Shown: positions 1 to 6,935 of the stretch, piece by piece
How the letters are laid out: each line of letters begins with the position of its first letter
Numbering within the stretch: the stretch's first letter is position 1
NCBI GenBank assembly: GCA_020047725.1
Contig: JAIFNM010000259.1
Span: 1-10,236, forward strand
Source of the DNA: Betaproteobacteria bacterium
GTDB taxonomy: Bacteria > Pseudomonadota > Gammaproteobacteria > Burkholderiales > Rhodocyclaceae
Length of the DNA stretch: 10,236 nucleotides
Direction: 5' to 3'
Notes under the pieces: generated by a model
Databases searched by the model: none
What the model was told of the DNA's origin: nothing
The model's input: the letters and a program-made list of their open reading frames with translations, nothing else
Position numbers and translations under genes: made by a program

Positions 1-1
1 G

Positions 2-77
2 GTCCCCATCGTCTAGAGGCCTAGGACACTACCCTTTCACGGTAGGTACCGGGGTTCGAATCCCCGTGGGGACGCCA
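2..77 (+). tRNA. tRNA-Glu (anticodon TTC)
   Basis: This is a complete 76-nt cloverleaf. The acceptor arms GTCCCCA (2-8) and TGGGGAC (67-73) pair fully, G74 is the discriminator base and CCA (75-77) is encoded. The anticodon loop is CTTTCAC (34-40), with anticodon TTC at 36-38. The T arm contains GGTTCGAAT. The sequence closely resembles the known bacterial tRNA-Glu, including its GTCTAGAGGCC D-arm. It reads glutamate codons GAA and GAG. It lies 16 bp upstream of tRNA-Asp and is probably co-transcribed with it; the promoter lies before the window. Confidence 0.97.
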
Positions 78-93
78 AGGTTTTAGTAGTATT

Positions 94-170
94 GGAGTGG
101 TAGTTCAGTTGGTTAGAATACCGGCCTGTCACGCCGGGGGTCGCGGGTTCGAGTCCCGTCCACTCCGCCA
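94..170 (+). tRNA. tRNA-Asp (anticodon GTC)
   Basis: This is a complete 77-nt cloverleaf. Acceptor strands GGAGTGG (94-100) and CCACTCC (160-166) pair, followed by discriminator G167 and encoded CCA (168-170). The anticodon stem CCGGC (121-125) pairs with GCCGG (133-137) around the loop CTGTCAC, giving anticodon GTC at 128-130. The T loop is GGTTCGAGTCC. It reads aspartate codons GAC and GAU. It is the last gene of a tandem Glu-Asp tRNA unit and is followed within 6 bp by a terminator. Confidence 0.97.
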
Positions 171-175
171 ACAGC

Positions 176-215
176 AAAAAAAGCCCAGCCAAAAACTGGG
201 CTTTTTTCTTTTTCC
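176..215 (+). terminator. Rho-independent terminator of the tRNA unit
   Basis: The stem GCCCAG (183-188) pairs with CTGGGC (196-201) around a 7-nt loop, CCAAAAA. A run of six T residues follows (202-207), then CTTTTTT-like sequence. The A tract just before the stem (176-182) can extend the pairing with the T run. This also makes the hairpin usable from the opposite strand. It sits directly behind tRNA-Asp and separates it from the mltD promoter. Confidence 0.93.
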
Positions 216-264
216 CTGGCAGATTCATGCTTGCAAGTACATCTCTGAAACACGCAGCTTAGCC

Positions 265-293
265 CTGCTCTGGCTACAGGCTTCGGCTATAAT
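265..293 (+). promoter_or_regulatory. Sigma70-type promoter for the mltD-like gene
   Basis: A perfect -10 hexamer TATAAT lies at 288-293 in the context GGCTATAATC. At the ideal 17-bp spacing, the -35 position (265-270, CTGCTC) matches the TTGACA consensus poorly. The promoter may therefore need an activator or depend on its -10 region. Transcription would start near 300, after the tRNA terminator and about 87 nt before the start codon. This is predicted from sequence only. Confidence 0.55.
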
Positions 294-322
294 CAGTCGG
301 TTGCACTCAGAAATTTCGATCA

Positions 323-367
323 GGCAATCCCGATCAGCGAGGGACTGCCGCACCACCTACAGGGTGG
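323..367 (+). promoter_or_regulatory. mltD leader with two tandem hairpins
   Basis: Between the predicted transcription start and the start codon lie two possible RNA hairpins. The first pairs GGCAATCCC (323-331) with GGGACTGCC (341-349), with one internal A-C mismatch and a 9-nt loop. The second pairs CCACC (353-357) with GGTGG (363-367) around a 5-nt loop. The second ends 9 nt before the AGGA ribosome-binding site (376-379). No known riboswitch or leader-peptide pattern was recognised, and a regulatory role is inference only. Confidence 0.3.
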
Positions 368-386
368 GTATGCACAGGATTAATGG

Positions 387-2117
387 ATGAAGCCAGGAAG
401 CATTTCTGCACTGTTCTCGATAGCCCGCCTCGTCTGTATTGTTTCCTTGCTGGCAGGCTGTGCGACGGTAACAAAGGAATCCGACTCCTCGTTATCACAA
501 TCGCCCTCGCCCGAATCCCAAAGCTTGCGTGTAGCGGAGAATGAACTCTCAGCGAACAGCCTTCAATCATCCAAGCCTCGCACCAGCTCAAAACTGACTC
601 CTACAGCAACGCTGCCCCTACCCTCCGTTGAGATCGCTCCCCCACCACAGCTACCCCTGGCTATCGATCTGACCAGCGAAGCAGATGATTTATTCCAGCG
701 CTTGCGCAATGGCTTTTCAATGCCGGATATCAACAATGATCTCGTTCTCTATCACCAGCAGTGGTATCTGAACCGGCCGGACTACTTGCGCCGCATGGTT
801 GAACGCAGCAGCCGCTACCTGCACTTCATCGTCGAGGAAATCGAAAAGCGAGGCATGCCAATGGAGCTTGCCTTGCTGCCGATGGTTGAAAGCGCCTACA
901 ACCCGATGGCTTATTCGCGCTCCAAGGCGTCCGGTCTGTGGCAGTTCATTCCATCCACCGGCAAGCGTTTCAACCTTGACCAGGACTGGTGGAAGGATGA
1001 ACGGCGTGACATCGTTGCTTCAACAGCCGCTGCACTTGAGTACCTGCAATCCATCTATGAAATGCATGGCGACTGGCATCTGGCGCTGGCCTCCTACAAC
1101 TGGGGTGAAGGCGCAGTCGGACGGGCAATCAGCAAAAACCGCGCCCAGGGCTTGCCCACGGACTATCTCAGCCTGACCATGCCGGGCGAAACCAAGAACT
1201 ATGTGCCCAAACTGCAGGCGCTGAAAAACATCTTCCGCAATCCGGCACAACTAGCCGAACTTGGCCTGCAGAACATACCCAACCGCTCCTACTTCGGCAC
1301 CATCACGAAATCGGCAAATATCGACGTCAAACTCGCGGCCAAGCTGGCAGAAATGCCGGTTCAGGAGTTTGTTGCGCTCAATCCAGCGCATAACCGGCCG
1401 GTCATCAAATCCGATTCGCCGATGGTCATCCCGGCCGATAAAATCGACACCTTCATGAACAACCTTGAAGCCCATGAAGGCAGCAACAAGCCCCTTTCGT
1501 CGTGGCAGTCCTACACCATGCGGCCGGGCGACAAGCTTGAAAAAATAGCGCCGCGCTTCGGCATGACGGTAGCCAATCTCAAGGAGGCCAACGGCATCAG
1601 CGGGCGCATCAAGCTTAGCCCTGGATATACGCTGCTGGTTGCCAATCAGGAAAACGGTGAACACGCCAGCATGGCCGCCCTGCCGGAGCAGCCACGCCTC
1701 CCGAGCGCTGACCCATCGCCAAGTGCGGCCGAGCGTTCGCATACCGTGCGCAAGGGCGAAACACTCCCGGCAATTGCCAAACGTTTCGGCACAACGGTCG
1801 CTGAGTTGAAGCGCACCAACCATTTACGTAGCGACAAGATCGCTGCGGGCACTCGCTTGATGATCACAGTCGCCAGCAAGACGGCCACAAGAGCCGAGAC
1901 GAAGCCCGAAAAAAGCAACCGCTCGCAGGTACAACAGGCTACCGCCAAACAGGCACCGAAAACCACCCGTTACACCATCCGTCGCGGTGACACGCTGACC
2001 TCGATCGCTAAGCAGTTCAAAGTATCCAAAGACGATATCCTGCGCTGGAACCGAGTCTCGCCCAACGCCCTGACGCCTGGCAAAACGTTAACCATCCAGC
2101 TCGCCCAAAACCCCTGA
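387..2117 (+). CDS. mltD: MltD-like membrane-bound lytic murein transglycosylase, three LysM domains
   Basis: This 576-aa lipoprotein cleaves peptidoglycan glycan strands between MurNAc and GlcNAc, forming 1,6-anhydro-MurNAc ends. The signal peptide (1-24) ends in the lipobox L22-A23-G24-C25, so it should be a lipoprotein, probably held at the outer membrane. A Ser/Pro-rich linker (about 26-90) precedes the SLT domain (about 150-275). That domain carries the family motif ESAYNP with catalytic Glu168, then GLWQFIPSTG and ALASYNWGEG. Three LysM peptidoglycan-binding repeats follow at about 373-418, 452-494 and 528-572, separated by low-complexity linkers. E. coli MltD has about 450 residues and two LysM domains, so this one is longer. 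The start ATG at 387 is preceded by AGGA at 376-379. It is a single gene behind its own promoter and converges with the gene ending at 2131. Confidence 0.93.
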   Translation: MKPGSISALFSIARLVCIVSLLAGCATVTKESDSSLSQSPSPESQSLRVAENELSANSLQSSKPRTSSKLTPTATLPLPSVEIAPPPQLPLAIDLTSEADDLFQRLRNGFSMPDINNDLVLYHQQWYLNRPDYLRRMVERSSRYLHFIVEEIEKRGMPMELALLPMVESAYNPMAYSRSKASGLWQFIPSTGKRFNLDQDWWKDERRDIVASTAAALEYLQSIYEMHGDWHLALASYNWGEGAVGRAISKNRAQGLPTDYLSLTMPGETKNYVPKLQALKNIFRNPAQLAELGLQNIPNRSYFGTITKSANIDVKLAAKLAEMPVQEFVALNPAHNRPVIKSDSPMVIPADKIDTFMNNLEAHEGSNKPLSSWQSYTMRPGDKLEKIAPRFGMTVANLKEANGISGRIKLSPGYTLLVANQENGEHASMAALPEQPRLPSADPSPSAAERSHTVRKGETLPAIAKRFGTTVAELKRTNHLRSDKIAAGTRLMITVASKTATRAETKPEKSNRSQVQQATAKQAPKTTRYTIRRGDTLTSIAKQFKVSKDDILRWNRVSPNALTPGKTLTIQLAQNP

Positions 2118-2134
2118 GCCTTCCGTCAGCTCAG
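2114..2134. terminator. Weak stem-loop between convergent genes
   Basis: CTGAGC (2114-2119) can pair with GCTCAG (2129-2134) around a 9-nt loop, spanning both stop codons of the converging genes. It lacks a clear T run on either side. If it works at all, it would be a weak bidirectional terminator. No better terminator is visible in the 13-bp gap. Confidence 0.25.
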
Positions 2135-4914
2135 ATCTGATTTACAACGCGCTCGAACGCTTCCAAAGGCACGGGGCGGCCAAACAGGTAGCCCTGATAG
2201 GCATGGCACCCCTGACGCGCCAGGAAGTCCCTCTGCTCTTCGGTTTCAACGCCTTCAGCAATCACCGAGAGTCCCATGCTTTCCGCGAGTGCGATGACCA
2301 TTTTGGCGATGGCAGCATCGTTCGGATCGGCGAGAATATCCCGCACGAAACCCTGGTCAATTTTCAGCTGATCCAGGGGTAGCCGCTTAAGGTACGACAG
2401 CGAGGAATAGCCAGTACCAAAGTCGTCCAGTGAAAAGCCCACGCCACTTGCCTTCAGAACGGTCATCTTGGCAATGACGCCTTCCACATTGTCGACCAGC
2501 AAACTTTCGGTCAATTCCAGTTTGAGCCTGAGTGGATTGGCTCCCGTGCGTTCAAGAACCTCCAGTACCTGATCGACAAAATCGTCATGTCGGAACTGAC
2601 GGGCACTTACGTTCACCGCAATCGTGAGATGTGCCATCGCAGGCTGTACGGACCAGGCTGTCAATTGCTTGCACGCCGTTTCGAGAACCCAGCGGCCCAA
2701 AGTGAGAATGAGACCGGTATCCTCGGCCAACGGAATGAACTCCGCCGGAGAAATCATGCCGCGCTCTGGATGCGGCCAGCGCAACAATGCCTCGCACCCA
2801 GTCAAACACCCTGAGCCATCCACCTGGGCTTGAAAATAGAGAACAAACCAGTTTTTCAGCACGGCTTCGCGCAAATCCGCTTCGAGCGCAGCGCGCACCG
2901 AAACCACGGCCTGCATGTCCGGATTGTAAAAACGCAAGGTATTGCGTCCCGCCGCCTTGGCCTGGTACATGGACAGGTCCGCGCGTTTGAGCAACTCATC
3001 AACGGTTTCCTGATTATCAGAGAACAAGGTAACGCCGATGCTGGGAGTGCTGTGATGTTCGTGACTGGCAAGCTGAAAGCTCACGTTAAGACTCGCAATG
3101 ATCTTGTTTCCAACGGCTTCAGCCTGAGTGGCTGCTTCCAGCGAGTTCTCACTCAAGTCTTCCAGCATCACAACGAATTCATCTCCGCCCAGACGAGCCA
3201 CCGTATCGCTGTCACGCACACAGGCGACCAGGCGCTGGGCAACTTGCTGCAACAGAATGTCTCCAATATCGTGGCCGAGGGTATCGTTGAGCGTCTTGAA
3301 ATTGTCCAGATCGATATATAGCAAGGCACCTTCGTGCTGATGGCGGGCGCTTGCCACCAACGCACGCTGCAGCCGGTCAAGCAGAAGCCGTCGATTGGGC
3401 AGCCCCGTCAGCGGGTCATAGAAAGCCAGCTGTCTGATCTCATCTTCAGCCTTCTTGCGCTCTGTAATATCGTGGCCTATCCCCAGCACACCCATCAAAC
3501 AGCGGCGGGAATCATAAATCGGCGTTTTTGTGATTTCAACCAACTCCCGGTGACCGTCATCAGCAAAGACGACCCATTCTTCGCTGACACAAGGTTCGCC
3601 CTTCGCCATGACAATTTTGTCGTGCTTACGAAAGAAATCAGCGATTTCCGTGCTCACAAAATCGTGGTCTGTCTTGCCCACAATTGCCGTCTCGGCTGCA
3701 CCAAAAAGACGTTCAAAGCGTTGATTGCAGGAAAGATAGACACCTTCGGGATCCTTCAACCAGACCAGATCCGGAATGGCGTGAGTCAAGCTTTGCAAGC
3801 GCGACTCGCTTTCGACAAGCCTCGCCTCCGCCTGTTTTCGGCTGGTGATGTCGCGCACAAACACAAAAACCTGACCACCGTCGACGTCGCAATAGGTCGC
3901 GCTTATCTCTACCTGCCAAAGCGATCCGTCCTTGCGACGATGCGCCGATTCAAATAGCTCGCTTCCGGTCTCGATGAGGGTTTGCTGATAACGCAGGAAT
4001 TCTCCTGACGCGTCGAGGTCACGCACGTCCCGCCCGAGCAACTCGTCACGCGAATACCCGGACATCTGGCAATACGCCGAGTTGACATCGAAAACAAGCC
4101 CCTGATGATCAACGCGCCAGAAGCCGTCCTGTGTCGTCGCCAGGATGCTGCGCAGCGCTTCGTGATTGCTGCGCAGTGACGCCTGCGTCGCCTCGCGCTC
4201 CAACGCAGCACGCTCGAGTTCAAGGGCTGTGTTGTCAAGGGTCCATTCAACAGCATCGAGTTCGTCGAGGTTTCTCGGCAAGACATGGGAACCGACAATC
4301 GCATCCGATTCTCCGGGAAACAGCTTTGGACCCAAGGCCTGGACCTTGCTGACCAGCGTGTCGAGCCGGCGCGTCACCTGAATTCGGAACAGGAACAGGA
4401 TGAACAGTCCGGCAAAAAGGTAGGTCAATGCATTGCTAAGCAAAATGGAACGAGCGCGGACCATGATCTGCTGCTCAAGTCCGTCGAGGCGGGCAACCAC
4501 TGAAAGCGTGCCAATCGGAGTCTTTTCGCCATTTTTTTCGACGCGCAGCTCAAAACTGCGCGTCAGATTATTCTTTGGCGGTTCATTGCCTGCCACCCAG
4601 GTCCGGGTGGAATCTGCAGCAATGACGCTGACACGCTCGATGTTGGGCAAACGCTTCAAGCCATCGATTGCCAGTTGCACTTGAATATCGTCGAAATTCC
4701 AGACGCTTTCGGAGATGTTTTGCACGTATATACTGATCGTGTCGAGCTCGTTATCGAGCCCTTTGCGCATCTCGCGGTACTCAAAAACCAATTGGACCGC
4801 CGTAATACCCAGCATGATCGCCGCACAGAAGGCGATGATGAATACAGTCATGCGTCGACCGATGCTGTTGGAGGCCCCGAAAAACAAGGCTCTCAAGTAG
4901 CTGAAAACGCTCAC
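2131..4914 (-). CDS. Membrane-bound PAS-PAS-GGDEF-EAL cyclic-di-GMP enzyme
   Basis: This 927-aa inner-membrane signalling protein should make and/or degrade cyclic di-GMP. TM1 (about 22-44) and TM2 (about 157-178) flank a periplasmic sensor region of about 110 residues, not assigned to a named family. A helical linker (about 215-245) leads to PAS1 (about 245-365) and PAS2 (about 371-485). The GGDEF domain begins near 497 with DPLTGLPNR and has an intact GGDEF at 576-580. An RxxD product-inhibition site (R567-D570) lies five residues upstream. The EAL domain has E708-A709-L710, the DDFGTG pair D830-D831, LKID, EGVE and QGYLFGRP, so all usual metal-binding and catalytic residues appear present. 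The start is GTG (4912-4914), sharing GTGA with the stop of the ABC ATPase gene, which suggests translational coupling. Whether cyclase or phosphodiesterase activity dominates cannot be read from sequence. Confidence 0.92.
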   Translation of the reverse strand: MSVFSYLRALFFGASNSIGRRMTVFIIAFCAAIMLGITAVQLVFEYREMRKGLDNELDTISIYVQNISESVWNFDDIQVQLAIDGLKRLPNIERVSVIAADSTRTWVAGNEPPKNNLTRSFELRVEKNGEKTPIGTLSVVARLDGLEQQIMVRARSILLSNALTYLFAGLFILFLFRIQVTRRLDTLVSKVQALGPKLFPGESDAIVGSHVLPRNLDELDAVEWTLDNTALELERAALEREATQASLRSNHEALRSILATTQDGFWRVDHQGLVFDVNSAYCQMSGYSRDELLGRDVRDLDASGEFLRYQQTLIETGSELFESAHRRKDGSLWQVEISATYCDVDGGQVFVFVRDITSRKQAEARLVESESRLQSLTHAIPDLVWLKDPEGVYLSCNQRFERLFGAAETAIVGKTDHDFVSTEIADFFRKHDKIVMAKGEPCVSEEWVVFADDGHRELVEITKTPIYDSRRCLMGVLGIGHDITERKKAEDEIRQLAFYDPLTGLPNRRLLLDRLQRALVASARHQHEGALLYIDLDNFKTLNDTLGHDIGDILLQQVAQRLVACVRDSDTVARLGGDEFVVMLEDLSENSLEAATQAEAVGNKIIASLNVSFQLASHEHHSTPSIGVTLFSDNQETVDELLKRADLSMYQAKAAGRNTLRFYNPDMQAVVSVRAALEADLREAVLKNWFVLYFQAQVDGSGCLTGCEALLRWPHPERGMISPAEFIPLAEDTGLILTLGRWVLETACKQLTAWSVQPAMAHLTIAVNVSARQFRHDDFVDQVLEVLERTGANPLRLKLELTESLLVDNVEGVIAKMTVLKASGVGFSLDDFGTGYSSLSYLKRLPLDQLKIDQGFVRDILADPNDAAIAKMVIALAESMGLSVIAEGVETEEQRDFLARQGCHAYQGYLFGRPVPLEAFERVVNQI

Positions 4915-6935
4915 CTTAGCGACTCTTTATGAAGATGGCAAACCACTGCATGACTCTCCGTCACGCGGCTTATTTCCGGACCAATTGTACGACATGACGG
5001 GCTGGCCTGCGGGCAACGCGGGTGAAAGTGACAGCCCGCTGGCGGATTGGCTGGAGATGGTGTTTCACCCGCCAGCCGGATGAACGGTGGCTGTTCATTG
5101 AGGCGCGGGCTGGGTACGGCGGCGAGCAGCGCCTGCGTGTAAGGGTGCTGCGGCGAACACAAGACTTCGTCAACCTGGCCACGCTCGACGATACGCCCGA
5201 GGTACATTACCGCCACTTCGTGCGCCAGATATTCGACCACTGCGAAGTTGTGCGTGATGAAGAGGTAGGCCAGGCCAAGATCGTCCTGCAGGGCCTTGAG
5301 CAGATTCAGGATCTGTGCCTGCACCGACACATCGAGCGCCGACGTTGGCTCGTCGCAGACGATCAGTTCCGGTTGCACGGCCAGCGCACGGGCAATGGCA
5401 ATGCGTTGCCGCTGGCCACCGGAAAATTCGTGCGGATAGCGCTCGGTTGCCGCTGGATCGAGCCCGACCTGCTTGAGCAGCGCGGCAATGGCCGCTTCCT
5501 GCTCACTGTTGTTCGACGCCACGCCCAGTGCACTCATGCCCTCGCCGACGATCTCGCCGACAGGCAGCCTTGGATTGAGCGATGCAAAGGGATCCTGAAA
5601 AATCATCTGCATGCGGCGGCGCAACGGACGCAACTCCCCGCGCGAGAAACCGGTCAGCTCGCGACACTCAAGCTGCACTTGGCCGCTAGTCGGCTTGATT
5701 AGTTGCAGGATAGCCTTGCCAACCGTTGTCTTGCCACAGCCGGATTCGCCAACGAGCGCCAGCGTGCGGCCGCGCGCGAGTTCCAGCGACACGCCATCAA
5801 CCGCCTTGACGTGCCCTACCGTACGCTGCAAAACGCCGCGACGGATTGGAAAATGGACGCGAAGATCCTGAACGGCGAGGAGTGAAGAGGGAGGTGTGAG
5901 AAGCGTAACCCTGGCCGCATCCACTCTCGGCGCACTGACAACCGCCCTGCCCGGCGCGTCCAGCAGATGACAGCGCACACGATGGTTTTCTCCCGCCGCA
6001 TGCCACACCGGCGCTTCGGCCCGGCAGCGTTCCCATGCGTGCGGGCAGCGTTCGGCAAAGCGGCAGCCGGACGGCATGGCCGAGAGCGACGGCACCTGCC
6101 CGGTAATGGTTTCCAGCCGGCCACCACGCCGCGTCAAATCGGGCAACGCGGCAAACAGTTTCTGTGTGTATGGGTGGCGTGGCGACGCGAAAAAAGCCTC
6201 GCGCGGCGCTTCCTCCACGATTTCGCCGGCATACATGACGCCGATACGATGCGCCATCTGCGAGACGACGCCCAGATCGTGCGTGATCAGCAGCATGCCC
6301 ATGCCGCGCTCGGCCTGCAGACGCCGCAGGAGGTCGAGAATCTGTGCCTGGATGGTGACGTCGAGCGCCGTCGTCGGCTCGTCGGCGATCAACAGTCTTG
6401 GATTACCGGCCAGAGCGACGGCGATCATCACGCGTTGCTTCATGCCGCCGGAAAGCTGAAACGGGTATTCGTCAAGGCGGCGCTGTGCATCGGCGATACC
6501 AACGGCGTTGAGAAGCTCAAGCGCCCGTTGACGCGCCGCTGCACCGGTCATCGCCTGATGGCGTTCAAGCACTTCGCCGATCTGCCGGCCGACGGTCAGT
6601 ACCGGGTTGAGGCTGGTCGCCGGTTCCTGAAAGATCATCGCCATGCCGCCACCGCGCACCGCACGCATTTCGGCCTCGGGCAATTGCAGGAGATTCTGGC
6701 CGTCAAAATTCACTTCACCACCGAGAAAGCGCCCGGCGGCCGGGAGCAGCCGCAACAGCGACAAGGCCGTCGCCGACTTGCCGCAGCCGGATTCGCCAAG
6801 CAATGCGAGCGTTTCTCCGGCATGCAGATCAAAGTCAATGCCGTCGACTGCGGCCAGCACCCTGCTAGTGTTGCCAAACCCGTTGGCAAAGCCCATGCGC
6901 AGGCCACGCACACTGAGAATCCTGTCCTTGCTCAT
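4911..6935 (-). CDS. Fused double-ATPase subunit of a peptide-type ABC transporter (DppDF/YejF-like)
   Basis: This cytoplasmic protein of 674 aa hydrolyses ATP to drive uptake through the neighbouring permeases. Both ATPase units sit on one chain, as in YejF. Unit 1 has Walker A GESGCGKS (47-54), Q-loop FQEPATSLNP, signature LSGGMKQR, Walker B LLIADEP and H-loop THD. Unit 2 has Walker A GESGCGKT (396-403), FQDPFASLNP, FSGGQRQR, LIVCDEP and THN. Each unit ends in the oligopeptide-transporter C-terminal region with four cysteines, C291/C297/C304/C322 and C635/C641/C648/C666. At 674 aa it is longer than E. coli YejF (about 530). The chosen ATG (6933-6935) shares ATGA with the stop of permease C. 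The frame stays open upstream to 7046, but that part overlaps permease C and shows no ABC sequence. The substrate is not known; peptide is the family expectation. Confidence 0.93.
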   Translation of the reverse strand: MSKDRILSVRGLRMGFANGFGNTSRVLAAVDGIDFDLHAGETLALLGESGCGKSATALSLLRLLPAAGRFLGGEVNFDGQNLLQLPEAEMRAVRGGGMAMIFQEPATSLNPVLTVGRQIGEVLERHQAMTGAAARQRALELLNAVGIADAQRRLDEYPFQLSGGMKQRVMIAVALAGNPRLLIADEPTTALDVTIQAQILDLLRRLQAERGMGMLLITHDLGVVSQMAHRIGVMYAGEIVEEAPREAFFASPRHPYTQKLFAALPDLTRRGGRLETITGQVPSLSAMPSGCRFAERCPHAWERCRAEAPVWHAAGENHRVRCHLLDAPGRAVVSAPRVDAARVTLLTPPSSLLAVQDLRVHFPIRRGVLQRTVGHVKAVDGVSLELARGRTLALVGESGCGKTTVGKAILQLIKPTSGQVQLECRELTGFSRGELRPLRRRMQMIFQDPFASLNPRLPVGEIVGEGMSALGVASNNSEQEAAIAALLKQVGLDPAATERYPHEFSGGQRQRIAIARALAVQPELIVCDEPTSALDVSVQAQILNLLKALQDDLGLAYLFITHNFAVVEYLAHEVAVMYLGRIVERGQVDEVLCSPQHPYTQALLAAVPSPRLNEQPPFIRLAGETPSPANPPAGCHFHPRCPQASPSCRTIGPEISRVTESHAVVCHLHKESLR

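Noticed and set aside
97..390. Open reading frame on the plus strand crossing tRNA-Asp and the terminator
   Set aside because: It runs through a tRNA gene and a rho-independent terminator, has no family similarity and its composition reflects the tRNA.
2830..3957. Long plus-strand reading frames opposite the GGDEF-EAL gene
   Set aside because: The minus-strand protein has recognisable domains throughout; the plus-strand frames show no motif or ribosome-binding site and are shadows.
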